DNA from: Zobellia barbeyronii
GTDB taxonomy: Bacteria > Bacteroidota > Bacteroidia > Flavobacteriales > Flavobacteriaceae
Direction: 5' to 3'
Assembly: GCF_018603515.1 (NCBI RefSeq)
Contig: NZ_JACATN010000010.1
Location: 1-34,725 of the forward strand
DNA length: 34,725 nucleotides
Shown here: in pieces, positions 1 to 8,027 of the stretch
Layout of the letters: each line of letters starts with the position of its first letter
How positions within the stretch are numbered: the first letter of the stretch is position 1
Notes under the pieces: generated by a model
What the model saw: only the letters and a program-made list of their open reading frames with translations
Database searches by the model: none
Told to the model about the DNA's origin: nothing
Program-made: the position numbers and the translations under genes

Positions 1-558
1 GGCATACGATATGTGGCCAACAATAATGCGAAAGCTTATGTGTATGGAGCGGATTTACGATTGAACGGAGCTTTCGTTCCAGGAACCGAATCTTGGGTAA
101 GTATTGGATTTTTAAAGACCGAAGAAAACAGCAATAACCGCGGATATATTGCCAGGCCTTCTGATCAACGGTTAAAATTTGGCATTTTATTCCAAGATTA
201 CATTCCTGAATTTCCAAATTTTAAAATGTACTTAAACTTGGTTTACAACACCGGTGTACCCGGTGGTTCGCCAAATTATGCTGATCCTTACATTTACAAT
301 ACCAGATTACGCGATTATAAGCGTGCAGATTTAGGAATTTCCCATATTTTTGTGGGCGGAAACAGAACCTATCAAAAAAATCATTGGTTGCACAAGTTTA
401 AAGAGCTAAGCGCGGGCATTGAAATATTTAATTTGTTCAATAATCAAAATTCAATTACAAACACATGGGTCAGGGATGTTGATAGTAAGCAACAATTTGC
501 CGTTCCCAATTTCATGACAAGTCGCGTGTTGAACATTAGGTTGCGCATGCGTTTTTAG
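1..558 (+). CDS. TonB-dependent receptor, C-terminal end (5' truncated by window)
   Basis: The reading frame is open from base 1 and the gene begins to the left of the window, so only about the last 185 residues are seen. They show alternating aromatic and polar residues typical of outer-membrane beta-strands, including a segment around GVPGGSPNYADPYIYNTRL and a 'FNLFNNQNSITNTWV' segment common in the last barrel strands of TonB-dependent receptors. The protein ends in a basic strand with a terminal Phe (RLRMRF), the usual outer-membrane insertion signature. It would import a ligand across the outer membrane using TonB energy. The ligand cannot be told from this fragment. The plug domain is not visible. 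The next gene starts 11 bases downstream and is probably co-transcribed. Confidence 0.85.
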   Translation, partial: GIRYVANNNAKAYVYGADLRLNGAFVPGTESWVSIGFLKTEENSNNRGYIARPSDQRLKFGILFQDYIPEFPNFKMYLNLVYNTGVPGGSPNYADPYIYNTRLRDYKRADLGISHIFVGGNRTYQKNHWLHKFKELSAGIEIFNLFNNQNSITNTWVRDVDSKQQFAVPNFMTSRVLNIRLRMRF

Positions 559-569
559 AAGACATACTA

Positions 570-1223
570 ATGAAGAAGATATTTTTTGCCGCACTCTTAT
601 TGACTACCGTTTTAGCTAACGCCCAAAAGAACATTTACGAAAGTGATAAGTTTGACGCTCTGAGCGACACTCACGAACTACTAGCCATTATTCCATTTTT
701 AGCTAATCTTGAACTAACTGATGAAATATCAAAAGAAGAATTAAATGCCCTTGAGCAAAAAGAAGGTTATGCGGTGCAGAACGCGCTCGAAACCTATTTT
801 TCTCAAAGAAAGAAGAAAAAGAAGTTCTCCGTTGAGTTTCAAGATGTAAAAAATACCAATGCCATTCTAACTCAAAATAATATTGATTATAATAATATTG
901 ATGTTTACACCACTAAGCAACTCAGTGAAATTTTGGGGGTAGACGGAATTATAAGTGGGAATATGGATTTAAACGTTCTTCTCTCAAAAGGGATTCCAAC
1001 GGAATTTAGTTTTATGGATTATTTTTCAGGAAATGCCAATTACGGACGCATAGGCGTAAAAATTAGTGACGGCACTACAGGGAAACTACTCTGGAAATAC
1101 GAAAAGAAAATCAACAAAAAATCAGGAAAGAATACAACGGACCTTATTGATCGGATGATGAAACTAGCGGCTCGTAAATTTCCGTATGACAGAGAAAAGC
1201 GAAAAGACAGAAAACAAAAATAA
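570..1223 (+). CDS. secreted protein of unknown function, weakly CsgG/TolB-N-like
   Basis: This 217-residue protein has a clear signal peptide (MKKIFFAALLLTTVLANAQ) with cleavage after residue 18 or 19, so it should be periplasmic. I do not recognise a named family. The body has the look of the alpha/beta fold seen in CsgG-type and TolB N-terminal domains: an early hydrophobic strand (LLAIIPFLANLEL), a helix leading to 'LSEILGVDGIISGNMDL' and a late strand pair 'GVKISDGTTGKLLWKYEKK'. In such proteins a 'value or subunit defined by G-x-D' turn follows this pattern, but the resemblance is my judgement by eye. There is a Lys-rich run (residues about 87-92) and a basic C-terminus. It sits 11 bases after a TonB-dependent receptor and is followed by a terminator. 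Confidence 0.7.
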   Translation: MKKIFFAALLLTTVLANAQKNIYESDKFDALSDTHELLAIIPFLANLELTDEISKEELNALEQKEGYAVQNALETYFSQRKKKKKFSVEFQDVKNTNAILTQNNIDYNNIDVYTTKQLSEILGVDGIISGNMDLNVLLSKGIPTEFSFMDYFSGNANYGRIGVKISDGTTGKLLWKYEKKINKKSGKNTTDLIDRMMKLAARKFPYDREKRKDRKQK

Positions 1224-1230
1224 ATATTTA

Positions 1231-1260
1231 AACTCCCTTTAACAGAGGGAGTTTTATTTT
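1231..1260. terminator. bidirectional rho-independent terminator
   Basis: An 8-bp perfect stem, AACTCCCT (1231-1238) paired with AGGGAGTT (1246-1253), encloses a 7-base loop and is followed by a T-rich run on the plus strand. It lies between convergent genes, and the stop codon of the minus-strand cysteine desulfurase (1254-1256) is immediately beside the stem, so it can end transcripts from both sides. Confidence 0.7.
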
Positions 1261-2402
1261 TCTACAAACTCCTTAAGTGCTTGAACGGTATAATCCAACT
1301 CTTCTTTGGTGTTGTACTTTGAAAAAGAAAACCTAACCGAAGGTTTTTTAAGCTCTTCTGCAGATAGTATTTCTGTTAACACATGTGAACCTAAGTCGCT
1401 TCCTGATTGACAAGCACTTCCTTTTGAACAAGCTATACCTTTCATATCTAAATGAAACAATAGCATTAGTGCTTTCTGTGGATCTATAGGTAGACAAACA
1501 TTTACTAATGTAAAGGTGCTTTTATTCAAGTCTCCCGAATGGCCATTAAACTTTGCCTCGGGAATCTCTTCCTTAATTCTATCTATAAAATAAGATTTCA
1601 GCTCGGTAACATAAGCCGTTTCAGCCTCCAAGTTATCGTATGCTTCTACAAATGCCATTTCCAATCCCATGATATTATGGAACGATTCTGTTCCTGCCCG
1701 ATGACCACGTTCTTGAGAACCACCAGATATGAAAGGTTTTAAACCTGAGTTTTTCTTTATGTAAGCAAAACCTATTCCTTTTGGACCATGAAATTTATGT
1801 GCGGCAGCAGTAAGAAAATCTACGGGCACTTCTTTTACATCCCATGAATAATGCCCTATGGACTGAACGGTATCCGAATGAAAAAGAGCTCCGTTTACAT
1901 GACAAAGATCACAAACTTTAGCAATATCAATTTTATTACCAATTTCATTGTTTACATGCATTAAGCTCACCAACTTCTTAGAATCGTCTTGTTGCAACAA
2001 AACTTCCAAGTTTTCTAAATCAGGGTTGCCAAATTCATCTAAATTCACATATAACACCTTGGTGCCTTTTTCACTGGCTAAATCTTCAACAGTATGAAGA
2101 ACAGCATGATGTTCAATTTTAGAGGTGATAATCGTTTCCACTTTCAGGTCGCGCACAGCACAACGTAAAATCATATTATCTGCCTCAGTACCACCAGAAG
2201 TAAAAATAATTTCCGCTGGATGGGCGTTCATGTATTTAGCAATTGTTTTTCTAGCACTTTCTACACCAGTCTTTGCAGAACGTCCAAAACTGTGTGTTGA
2301 AGATGGGTTGCCATAAAAATTGGCTAATGCATCTTGCATCTTTACAATCACATTTTCACGTACTTGTGTAGTGGCCGCATTATCTAAATAAACCTTTTCC
2401 AT
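1254..2402 (-). CDS. cysteine desulfurase, NifS/IscS-type
   Basis: This PLP enzyme takes sulfur from L-cysteine as a persulfide for Fe-S clusters or thiolated cofactors. The fold-type I aminotransferase class V signature is complete: YLDNAATT at the N-terminus, NPSSTHSFGR, TSGGTEADN, the HH pair in KIEHHAVLH, and the PLP lysine K203 in AAAHKFHGPKG. The catalytic cysteine is C331 in SKGSACQSGSDLG. At about 382 residues it has normal length for a group I desulfurase. I take the ATG at 2402 (MEKVYLDNAATT) because it matches the family N-terminus. An in-frame ATG at 2417 adds five residues and is possible. A TAATTTTG box (2429-2436, minus strand) lies about 20 bases upstream. No iscU-like scaffold gene is adjacent, so its physiological partner is not clear. 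Confidence 0.93.
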   Translation of the reverse strand: MEKVYLDNAATTQVRENVIVKMQDALANFYGNPSSTHSFGRSAKTGVESARKTIAKYMNAHPAEIIFTSGGTEADNMILRCAVRDLKVETIITSKIEHHAVLHTVEDLASEKGTKVLYVNLDEFGNPDLENLEVLLQQDDSKKLVSLMHVNNEIGNKIDIAKVCDLCHVNGALFHSDTVQSIGHYSWDVKEVPVDFLTAAAHKFHGPKGIGFAYIKKNSGLKPFISGGSQERGHRAGTESFHNIMGLEMAFVEAYDNLEAETAYVTELKSYFIDRIKEEIPEAKFNGHSGDLNKSTFTLVNVCLPIDPQKALMLLFHLDMKGIACSKGSACQSGSDLGSHVLTEILSAEELKKPSVRFSFSKYNTKEELDYTVQALKEFVEK

Positions 2403-2428
2403 TCCCAAAAAATTCAATTAAGAGCTGT

Positions 2429-2436
2429 CAAAATTA
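2429..2436 (-). promoter_or_regulatory. TAnnTTTG -7 box for the cysteine desulfurase gene
   Basis: On the minus strand this reads TAATTTTG, an exact match to the Bacteroidota sigma -7 consensus. A start site near 2423 would leave roughly 20 bases of leader before the ATG at 2402, or only a few before the ATG at 2417. I see no TTG at the ideal -33 spacing. Confidence 0.5.
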
Positions 2437-2492
2437 GCGGAATTAAAGTTAATTCTTCCCTAATTCAGAATAAACTTCTCCTTTATTTCCTT

Positions 2493-2500
2493 TAAATTTG
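2493..2500 (+). promoter_or_regulatory. TAnnTTTG -7 box four bases before a start codon
   Basis: TAAATTTG matches the Bacteroidota -7 consensus and is separated from the ATG at 2505 by only ACAC. Because transcription normally starts a few bases after this box, the mRNA may begin at or very near the start codon. Confidence 0.5.
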
Positions 2501-2504
2501 ACAC

Positions 2505-3518
2505 ATGAAGAAAACGCTACTTTTAGGTATCCTGATCCTTTTATCTGCCTGTGACGATGGCGACCTCCAAATTGAAAATGTAGATTTTGAACTAATCGCT
2601 CTTGAGTCTTGCGGCGATGAGGAAGACCCTCTGGATACTACCTTTTTCTTTAAAACGGATGGTGACAATGCGTACTTATTAGAATTAGAAAGTGGGTTAT
2701 TATTCAACCAAACCTCAACAGAGGGAGCTTTAACGAGTACCTTAGGAGGCTCTTCTGATTTAATTTATCGTTTCTTTTCAGATGATGTTTCTTCAGATTA
2801 TTTTTGTTCTACCATTCCTGCCACAGAACCTACAGTTCTTAGTGAATCTACCGCTGCCGCAGGAGATGTTGCTATAAACACAAAAGTAACTGCAGTATCC
2901 AAAGATGTGAAAACCTATTCTCACACGATACTAATTACCGGCTTGGTACTAACCAATGAGCAAAACGAGAGTATTACAGATACCTCTTCTTTTACTTATG
3001 GAACTTTTAAAACATCAACACCTACCAGTCAAAACCTTGAGATTCCGTTTTCTAATTATGGTGCCATTACCTCTCTTTCTGAATGTGATAGCGAAATTAT
3101 TGCCGGTAGCTTAAGATTCTACAAAAAGATAAATGACGAATACATCTCTTTAGATGTCCCGTTATCAGTTTTTGTAAACGAAGCTACCGTTGTAGACGAA
3201 CCTAGAACATCAACTTTAGAAAACGGAGAGTTTAATTATACCATATTGGATGCAGTTGTAACGGATGATATGATATGCACCACAGCAGCTCTTTCAGAAG
3301 AAATTATAAGTTATAATTTTGTATCCTCAGGTGGAACTATAAATGTAGTTACTGAAGCTAGCGAGCCTGATGCTACAGGAGCAATTACCTATGCTCACAC
3401 CATTTCACTTGATAACACCATACTTGTTCTTAAAGCGCAGAATGAAGATGATACCGATGTAACTCTTACTGCAATAGAAAGCTTTATTATTGGTACTTAT
3501 ATTACAGTGGGTAATTAA
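2505..3518 (+). CDS. flavobacterial lipoprotein with two internal repeats, function unknown
   Basis: This 337-residue protein has a lipoprotein signal peptide with lipobox LSAC (C16). Acidic residues directly after the cysteine (CDDGD) resemble surface-export signals described for Bacteroidota lipoproteins. I recognise no functional domain. The body appears to be a tandem duplication of about 150 residues. Each half carries a Cys-acidic segment (ESCGDEE and SECDSEI), then a Cys-Thr segment (CSTI and CTTA), then matching 'TYSHTI' / 'TYAHTI' and 'GTFKT' / 'GTYIT' motifs. The paired cysteines could form one disulfide per repeat. The composition is rich in Thr, Ser and Asp, as expected for an exported beta-rich protein. 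Its stop codon shares the TTAA at 3515-3518 with the convergent Smr gene. Confidence 0.8.
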   Translation: MKKTLLLGILILLSACDDGDLQIENVDFELIALESCGDEEDPLDTTFFFKTDGDNAYLLELESGLLFNQTSTEGALTSTLGGSSDLIYRFFSDDVSSDYFCSTIPATEPTVLSESTAAAGDVAINTKVTAVSKDVKTYSHTILITGLVLTNEQNESITDTSSFTYGTFKTSTPTSQNLEIPFSNYGAITSLSECDSEIIAGSLRFYKKINDEYISLDVPLSVFVNEATVVDEPRTSTLENGEFNYTILDAVVTDDMICTTAALSEEIISYNFVSSGGTINVVTEASEPDATGAITYAHTISLDNTILVLKAQNEDDTDVTLTAIESFIIGTYITVGN

Positions 3519-4060
3519 GCATTCTGGTAAATATATACTTCTGTTGCTCCAAGACCATATTTCTGGTAATCGGCATCATAATATTTTACATTTTCATAGC
3601 GTCTAAAAAGATAGTAGAGCTCTTCTTTGAGTATACCTTCTCCTACCCCATGAATAAAAACTACTTTTTGAATGCGCTTTCTCATAGCAAAATCCAATTG
3701 ACGCCTTGCGGTATCTAACTGAAGGTTCAACATCTCATGATTACTCATGCCCTTACTCGTTTTAGTCAATTGGTGTATATGTAAATCCACTTCCATTTTG
3801 GGAGCATTGCGCTCCTTAGGTTTCATTGCCTGAGTTCTCCTTTTCTTTGGAAGTTCCTTTTCTGCCTTTATCTGGCTTATTTCGTAGTTACTTACCTTAA
3901 TATCTCCGGTATCTATTCTAACTAGTTCATTAGACTCAAAATTGAGCGAAAATCCATCGGTGGTTTCCATGGTAACCGTACCTCCGGAAACCTTAATTAC
4001 CTTACCAGAGATGACGTCATCTAAAGTCTCAACCTTGTCCCCTATTTGAAAAACGGCCAT
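3515..4060 (-). CDS. Smr/MutS2-type domain protein with N-terminal KOW-like domain
   Basis: The roughly 181-residue protein has two parts. Residues 1-45 (FQIGDKVETLDDVISGKVIKV...) look like a small SH3/KOW-type barrel. A basic linker rich in Lys and Arg follows, then a C-terminal Smr domain with the 'VDLHIHQL' start, the 'KVVFIHGVGEGILKEEL' core and the 'YGLGATEVYI' end. Smr domains are nucleases or nucleic-acid binding units, found in MutS2 and in free-standing proteins acting on DNA or stalled ribosomes. The role here is not known. I chose ATG 4060 because a TATTTTTG promoter box at 4078-4085 overlaps the upstream GTG at 4078, which makes the longer form unlikely. It converges on the lipoprotein gene with a 4-base overlap. 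Confidence 0.88.
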   Translation of the reverse strand: MAVFQIGDKVETLDDVISGKVIKVSGGTVTMETTDGFSLNFESNELVRIDTGDIKVSNYEISQIKAEKELPKKRRTQAMKPKERNAPKMEVDLHIHQLTKTSKGMSNHEMLNLQLDTARRQLDFAMRKRIQKVVFIHGVGEGILKEELYYLFRRYENVKYYDADYQKYGLGATEVYIYQNA

Positions 4061-4077
4061 AATTTGTTTTGTATCCA

Positions 4078-4085
4078 CAAAAATA
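4078..4085 (-). promoter_or_regulatory. TAnnTTTG -7 box for the Smr-domain gene
   Basis: The minus strand reads TATTTTTG, an exact consensus match. A start about 5-6 bases downstream leaves about 12 bases before the ATG at 4060. The box overlaps the alternative GTG start, which argues for the shorter protein. Confidence 0.5.
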
Positions 4086-4122
4086 ATGGTAATTTCCGTG
4101 ATAGAATTGCTAAACCGTAAAA

Positions 4123-4434
4123 ATGCAGTTAGCCACCTTTCTATTGGTTATTGAAGATTACATGCTCCCGTGCTTGAACAAAAAGCTCTTTGGTATTGAC
4201 TGCCCTGGCTGTGGTCTTCAACGTTCTATTGTTCTTTTTTTAAAGGGAGACTTTGGTGCAGCCTTTGATATGTACCCTGCAATTTTCACCCTTATCCCGC
4301 TTGTATTATTCTCTATTGCAAGCCAATTCACCCGATTTCGTTTTGACACATATATAAAAGTAACCCTTGGTATAACCAGCGGTGCTATTATATTGGTTAA
4401 TTATATTTTAAAAATGACTCACCTAACCCACTAA
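4123..4434 (+). CDS. DUF2752 membrane protein
   Basis: This short protein (103 residues) carries the DUF2752 signature CPGCGLQRSIV near residues 28-38, followed by two hydrophobic stretches (about 48-68 and 78-97) that should span the membrane. The CPGCG pair could bind metal or be redox active. The family has no established function. It is the first of three closely packed small membrane-protein genes: the next begins 3 bases after its stop, and the third 4 bases after that. This points to a single operon in which the three act together or are at least co-expressed. No strong promoter box was found. TAGAATTG, one mismatch from consensus, lies about 17 bases upstream. Confidence 0.85.
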   Translation: MQLATFLLVIEDYMLPCLNKKLFGIDCPGCGLQRSIVLFLKGDFGAAFDMYPAIFTLIPLVLFSIASQFTRFRFDTYIKVTLGITSGAIILVNYILKMTHLTH

Positions 4435-4437
4435 AAA

Positions 4438-4767
4438 ATGGAAGATCACAAACTGCCTAACTCCACCCTAATCCTTGTATTTGGTATCCTCTCAATAGTT
4501 ACTTGCTGTTGTTATGGTATCCTTGGCCTTATATTTGGTATTGTTGCCTTGGTATTAGCCAACAAAGCGACAGCTATATACCTAGAAAATCCAGAAAACT
4601 ATACTGATTACGGGAATGTAAAAACAGGTAAAATCCTTGCTATCATTGGTATTGTATTAAGTGTTATTTATTTAATCATGACTATTGGTGCGATTTCTTT
4701 CTTCGGATTCGAGAATATTCAAGACCAAGAATTAATGCGCGAAAAAATGGAAGAATTATTAGGATAA
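4438..4767 (+). CDS. CCC-motif membrane protein (first of a tandem pair)
   Basis: The 109-residue protein has two predicted transmembrane helices, about residues 10-40 and 65-90, with a triple-cysteine run (VTCCCYG) at the end of the first hydrophobic stretch. The loop between them contains YTDYGNVKTGKILAIIG. This pattern matches the family called 'CCC motif membrane protein' in Bacteroidota and is related to DUF4190-like proteins. The function is unknown. A Glu-rich cytoplasmic-looking tail ends the protein. It lies 3 bases after the DUF2752 gene and 4 bases before a paralogue that shares the ENVKTGKTL-type loop, so the pair arose by duplication. Confidence 0.8.
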   Translation: MEDHKLPNSTLILVFGILSIVTCCCYGILGLIFGIVALVLANKATAIYLENPENYTDYGNVKTGKILAIIGIVLSVIYLIMTIGAISFFGFENIQDQELMREKMEELLG

Positions 4768-4771
4768 AACT

Positions 4772-5080
4772 ATGCAACAACCTTTACCAGGAGCAAGTAA
4801 CGCTCTAACTTTTGGAATTCTTTCTATAGTTTTAACCCTGCTTTGTTGTGGACCTTTTGGCGCTATTTTTAGCTTTATTGGCCTATCTAATGCTAAAACA
4901 GCACAACAAACGTATGACCAAAGCAATGGTGAATATACGGGCATTGAAAATGTAAAAACAGGGAAGACACTTTCTTATGTAGGCTTAGCCATAGCAGGCG
5001 TTTATTTATTATTAGCTATTCTCTACTTTGGCGTTATAGCGGCAATTTTCGCAACGGCAATTTCTAATGGCGATTTTTAG
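4772..5080 (+). CDS. CCC-motif/DUF4190-like membrane protein (second of a tandem pair)
   Basis: The 102-residue protein is a paralogue of the preceding gene product. It has two hydrophobic segments, a double cysteine (LLCCGPFG) where the neighbour has three, and the same connecting loop (NVKTGKTLSYVGLAIAG). The N-terminus (MQQPLPGASNAL) is short and likely cytoplasmic. No catalytic motif is visible. The conserved Cys-containing first helix and the Gly-rich second helix suggest a small integral membrane scaffold or an accessory subunit, but this is a guess. It is the last gene of the operon and is followed by a strong hairpin terminator shared with rocD. Confidence 0.75.
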   Translation: MQQPLPGASNALTFGILSIVLTLLCCGPFGAIFSFIGLSNAKTAQQTYDQSNGEYTGIENVKTGKTLSYVGLAIAGVYLLLAILYFGVIAAIFATAISNGDF

Positions 5081-5102
5081 ATAGAAGACAGAATTGTATA
5101 AA

Positions 5103-5136
5103 AAAAGCCTGAAACTAAGTTTCAGGCTTTTCTTTT
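5103..5136. terminator. bidirectional rho-independent terminator
   Basis: A 13-bp perfect stem, AAAAGCCTGAAAC (5103-5115) with GTTTCAGGCTTTT (5119-5131), has a 3-base loop and A/T tracts on both sides. It separates the small membrane-protein operon (plus) from rocD (minus) and should end both transcripts. Confidence 0.88.
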
Positions 5137-6417
5137 TTATTTCTCAAACTGTTTTAAAGTTGTTGTGATGATTTTTACACAATCTAGCAGTTGTTCTTTA
5201 TTCATGACCAAAGGAGGTGCAAAGCGAATAATATTACCATGGGTTGGTTTTGCCAAAAGTCCGTTTTCTTTTAAGGCCATACAAATATCCCAAGCAGTTG
5301 AACTTTCTTCTGTATCATTAATTAGGATAGCGTTCAACAAACCTTTACCCCTAACTCCGTTTACAATATTAGAACCTTCAATAAACTTATTAAGTTCTGC
5401 TCTGAACAATTCTCCTAGATCAAATGCGTTTTGAGCTAGTTCTTCTTCTTTAACAACATCTAAAGCAGCAATACCAACGGCAGCAGCTATAGGGTTACCT
5501 CCAAAAGTACTTCCGTGATTTCCTGGTTTTATAACACCCATGATATCGTCATTAGCCAAAACAGCCGATACAGGATACGCACCTCCTGATAAAGCCTTAC
5601 CTAAAATTAAAATATCTGGTTTAATTTCTGGCTCTCCACTACAATGTTTATCCTCACAAGAGCAGTTACCACAGGTTGCCAAAAGTCTCCCTGTTCGTGC
5701 AATACCGGTTTGAACTTCATCTGCGATGAACAAAACCCCATGTTTCTCACAAAGTGCTTTTGCTCCGGCTAAATACCCCTCAGAAGGAACATAAACTCCA
5801 GCTTCGCCTTGAATTGGCTCTACCAAGAACCCTGCTACATTTGGATTGTTTTCTAGCACCTCTTTTAGAGCGTCTAAATTATCATATTCAATTTTAAGAA
5901 AACCTGCTGTGTAAGGACCAAAATTCTTGCGGGCAACTGGGTCGTTAGAAAATGAAATAATAGTAGTTGTTCGTCCGTGAAAATTATTCTCACAAACAAC
6001 AATCTGTGCTTCGTTTTCTGCTAATCCTTTTTTCTCATACGCCCATTTTCTACATAATTTCAATGCAGTTTCAACAGCTTCCGCACCTGTATTCATAGGT
6101 AAAAGCTTGTCGAATTTAAATGTTTCGGTAGCATATTTTTCATACTTCCCGAGCATATCATTATAAAAGGCTCTAGAAGTAAGTGTTAATCTTTGCGCTT
6201 GTTCCGTCATGGCCCCAACAATTTTTGGATGGCAATGACCTTGATTTACGGCAGAGTAAGCCGAAAGAAAATCATAATACTTTTTTCCTTCAACATCCCA
6301 AACATACACGCCTTCTCCTTTGTTCAATACAACAGGTAATGGGTGATAGTTGTGTGCTCCGTGTTTATCCTCCAATGCAATAGCATCTTTAGATGTGATT
6401 TTTTCTAAAACTGACAT
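5137..6417 (-). CDS. rocD: ornithine aminotransferase
   Basis: This cytoplasmic PLP enzyme converts L-ornithine and 2-oxoglutarate to glutamate-5-semialdehyde and glutamate, linking arginine and proline metabolism. The class III aminotransferase pattern is complete: NYHPLPVVL at the N-terminus, [47 protein letters not shown], the PLP lysine K274 in ILGKALSGG, and [11 protein letters not shown]. The length of about 426 residues is slightly above the usual 400. An extra Cys-rich segment around residues 247-262 ([13 protein letters not shown]) just before the PLP lysine accounts for the difference. I use ATG 6417 rather than the TTG two codons upstream. A TAATTTTG box ends three bases before this ATG. 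Confidence 0.95.
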   Translation of the reverse strand: MSVLEKITSKDAIALEDKHGAHNYHPLPVVLNKGEGVYVWDVEGKKYYDFLSAYSAVNQGHCHPKIVGAMTEQAQRLTLTSRAFYNDMLGKYEKYATETFKFDKLLPMNTGAEAVETALKLCRKWAYEKKGLAENEAQIVVCENNFHGRTTTIISFSNDPVARKNFGPYTAGFLKIEYDNLDALKEVLENNPNVAGFLVEPIQGEAGVYVPSEGYLAGAKALCEKHGVLFIADEVQTGIARTGRLLATCGNCSCEDKHCSGEPEIKPDILILGKALSGGAYPVSAVLANDDIMGVIKPGNHGSTFGGNPIAAAVGIAALDVVKEEELAQNAFDLGELFRAELNKFIEGSNIVNGVRGKGLLNAILINDTEESSTAWDICMALKENGLLAKPTHGNIIRFAPPLVMNKEQLLDCVKIITTTLKQFEK

Positions 6418-6420
6418 AAT

Positions 6421-6428
6421 CAAAATTA
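6421..6428 (-). promoter_or_regulatory. TAnnTTTG -7 box directly before rocD
   Basis: The minus strand reads TAATTTTG and then ATT before the rocD ATG at 6417. This is an exact match to the Bacteroidota -7 box and would place the RNA start at about the initiation codon, giving a leaderless message. The triplet 19 bases upstream is TTA rather than TTG. Confidence 0.5.
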
Positions 6429-6652
6429 CTTTAAAATAAAACTTCAGTAATTCCTTCTATACCTTTTTCCTTTCGAAGACTCGAAAATTCAGCGTGGGAG
6501 AGAAATCATCCTTGTAGAATTGCAAACTTAATAAATATTTTTCGCTTCGCATATATAAACTCTTTCACGAACCTATTTAACAAGATAAAAGTGACTTCCT
6601 ATAAAAGGTGGTGTCTTAATCTATAGCACCAAACTTTTTTAAAAACATCTAT

Positions 6653-7828
6653 ATGAACTATTTAGAAAACATTATGAACAGCCTTTCCAACTCGGTAGGC
6701 GATTTTTTACCAAGCACAATTGGTGCAATCCTTATCCTTTTAATAGGATGGTTTGTAGCTGGTTTTATCAAAAGGTTAATTACCAAACTGATAAAGCGCA
6801 CCAAAATAGACGATAAAATGGGATCGGGCAAAGTTGTGATTTCCTCCCTTATCGGAAAGCTGATTTACTTTTTTATTATGATTTTTGTTTTTATGCTAGC
6901 CTTGGAAAAGCTAGGTATGACAAGTGTTTTAGACCCTGTTAAAAACTTGCTTAACGGTTTCACAAATTACATTCCTAATATAGTGGGCGCTGGTTTAGTA
7001 GGTTATATTGGTTACATGCTTGCAACTATCGTTTCTGAGCTAGTAGGCCTGTCTGGAGACACCATTCAAAGCTTAGTGCCAAAACTTAAGCTACCAGAAA
7101 ATATTGATTTGGTAAACATTCTTAAAAAGATTGTTTTCATATTTATTTTCATCCCGCTATTGATTACGGCACTGAATATTTTGAACATGGATGCCATTTC
7201 TGTACCGGCCACCCATATGCTAGAGCAGTTCTTTAATGCCATTCCTAAAATTCTAGTAGCAGTTATTATAATTATAATTTTTGTTGTTGGAGGTAAATTC
7301 GTGGCAGGTCTACTAACAGACTTATTAGAGAGCCTTAAACTAGATGGTATCGTAAAGAAAATGAACTTAGGAGGTGTTTCTTCTAATACAAACCTTCCTA
7401 AATTGATTGGTAATATTGCCTTTTTCTTTATTGTTCTTTTCGGTATTACAACGGCTTTAGAAAAATTAGAATTTGCAAAACTTACTGAAGTACTAGACAC
7501 CTTAGTAGGTGTATCTGGTAACATTCTATTCGGTTTGGTTATTTTGATTATTGGAAACTGGATTGCCTCAATTGCTCATAAGGCAATGGCTAAAGATGAA
7601 AATAATCTATTTGTAGCTTCAATTGTAAGGATGTGTATTTTGGCCATCTTCTTAGCAATGGGTCTTAAAACCATGGGTATTGGCGATGATATTATCAACA
7701 TGGCCTTTGGTATAACTTTAGGTACCATTGCGGTTACCATTGCACTTTCTTTTGGACTTGGTGGAAGAGAAGCTGCTGGAAAACAAATGGAACGTATTTT
7801 AAATAAATTCAACAATAACAAACAGTAG
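6653..7828 (+). CDS. CmpX-like membrane protein with repeated conserved TM helices (mechanosensitive-channel-related)
   Basis: The 391-residue protein is strongly hydrophobic with about eight or more membrane segments. It contains repeats of the conserved TM-helix unit (PF05552 type), visible as 'LPSTIGAILILLIGWFVAGFIKRL', 'IPNIVGAGLVGYIGYMLATIV', 'IPKILVAVIIIIIFVVGGKFVAGLL' and 'GNILFGLVILIIGNWIASIA', each shown in full length only as part of the protein. The C-terminus has the helix 'ITLGTIAVTIALSFGLGGREAAGK', as in proteins annotated as mechanosensitive ion channel family. A typical MscS beta domain is not evident, so ion-channel function is a family-based guess. CmpX of Pseudomonas is the best-known comparison. 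The gene stands alone with a 230-base upstream region shared with the divergent rocD. Confidence 0.8.
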   Translation: MNYLENIMNSLSNSVGDFLPSTIGAILILLIGWFVAGFIKRLITKLIKRTKIDDKMGSGKVVISSLIGKLIYFFIMIFVFMLALEKLGMTSVLDPVKNLLNGFTNYIPNIVGAGLVGYIGYMLATIVSELVGLSGDTIQSLVPKLKLPENIDLVNILKKIVFIFIFIPLLITALNILNMDAISVPATHMLEQFFNAIPKILVAVIIIIIFVVGGKFVAGLLTDLLESLKLDGIVKKMNLGGVSSNTNLPKLIGNIAFFFIVLFGITTALEKLEFAKLTEVLDTLVGVSGNILFGLVILIIGNWIASIAHKAMAKDENNLFVASIVRMCILAIFLAMGLKTMGIGDDIINMAFGITLGTIAVTIALSFGLGGREAAGKQMERILNKFNNNKQ

Positions 7829-7860
7829 TTCCCCCGATAGACTATAATGTTTGTAAAGTC

Positions 7861-7896
7861 GAGAAGCCTTGTAATGAGGTTTCTTGGCTTTTTTCT
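7861..7896 (+). terminator. possible terminator after the CmpX-like gene
   Basis: AAGCC (7864-7868) can pair with GGCTT (7886-7890), with weaker internal pairing, and the stem is followed by a T-rich run (TTTTCTTTTC). The stem is short and imperfect, so this is a tentative call. Confidence 0.4.
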
Positions 7897-8015
7897 TTTC
7901 CCATTTTCAACAAAAACAAGTCACTCTTCTCTATTTACAGATTAATAATTCCATATTTAACTATTTTTAATAAGCTCCATTGTATTGATAGTTATAATAA
8001 ATGCAATGGGATGCT

Positions 8016-8023
8016 TACTTTTG
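8016..8023 (+). promoter_or_regulatory. TAnnTTTG -7 box four bases before the rlmD ATG
   Basis: TACTTTTG is an exact consensus match. The ATG at 8028 follows after CCGC. The box lies inside the longer open frame that starts at 8001, which makes that longer form unlikely and suggests a leaderless rlmD message. Confidence 0.55.
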
Positions 8024-8027
8024 CCGC

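Noticed and set aside
4061-4078. GTG start extending the Smr-domain protein
   Set aside because: It overlaps a consensus -7 box, so transcripts would begin after it. ATG 4060 fits the family better.
7066-7524. Long antisense frame (152 codons) inside the CmpX-like gene
   Set aside because: It mirrors a hydrophobic coding sequence and has no start signal or recognisable domain. The plus-strand gene explains the region.
8001-8027. Upstream ATG extending rlmD by nine residues
   Set aside because: A TAnnTTTG promoter box lies inside this extension, and family members begin near the ATG at 8028.
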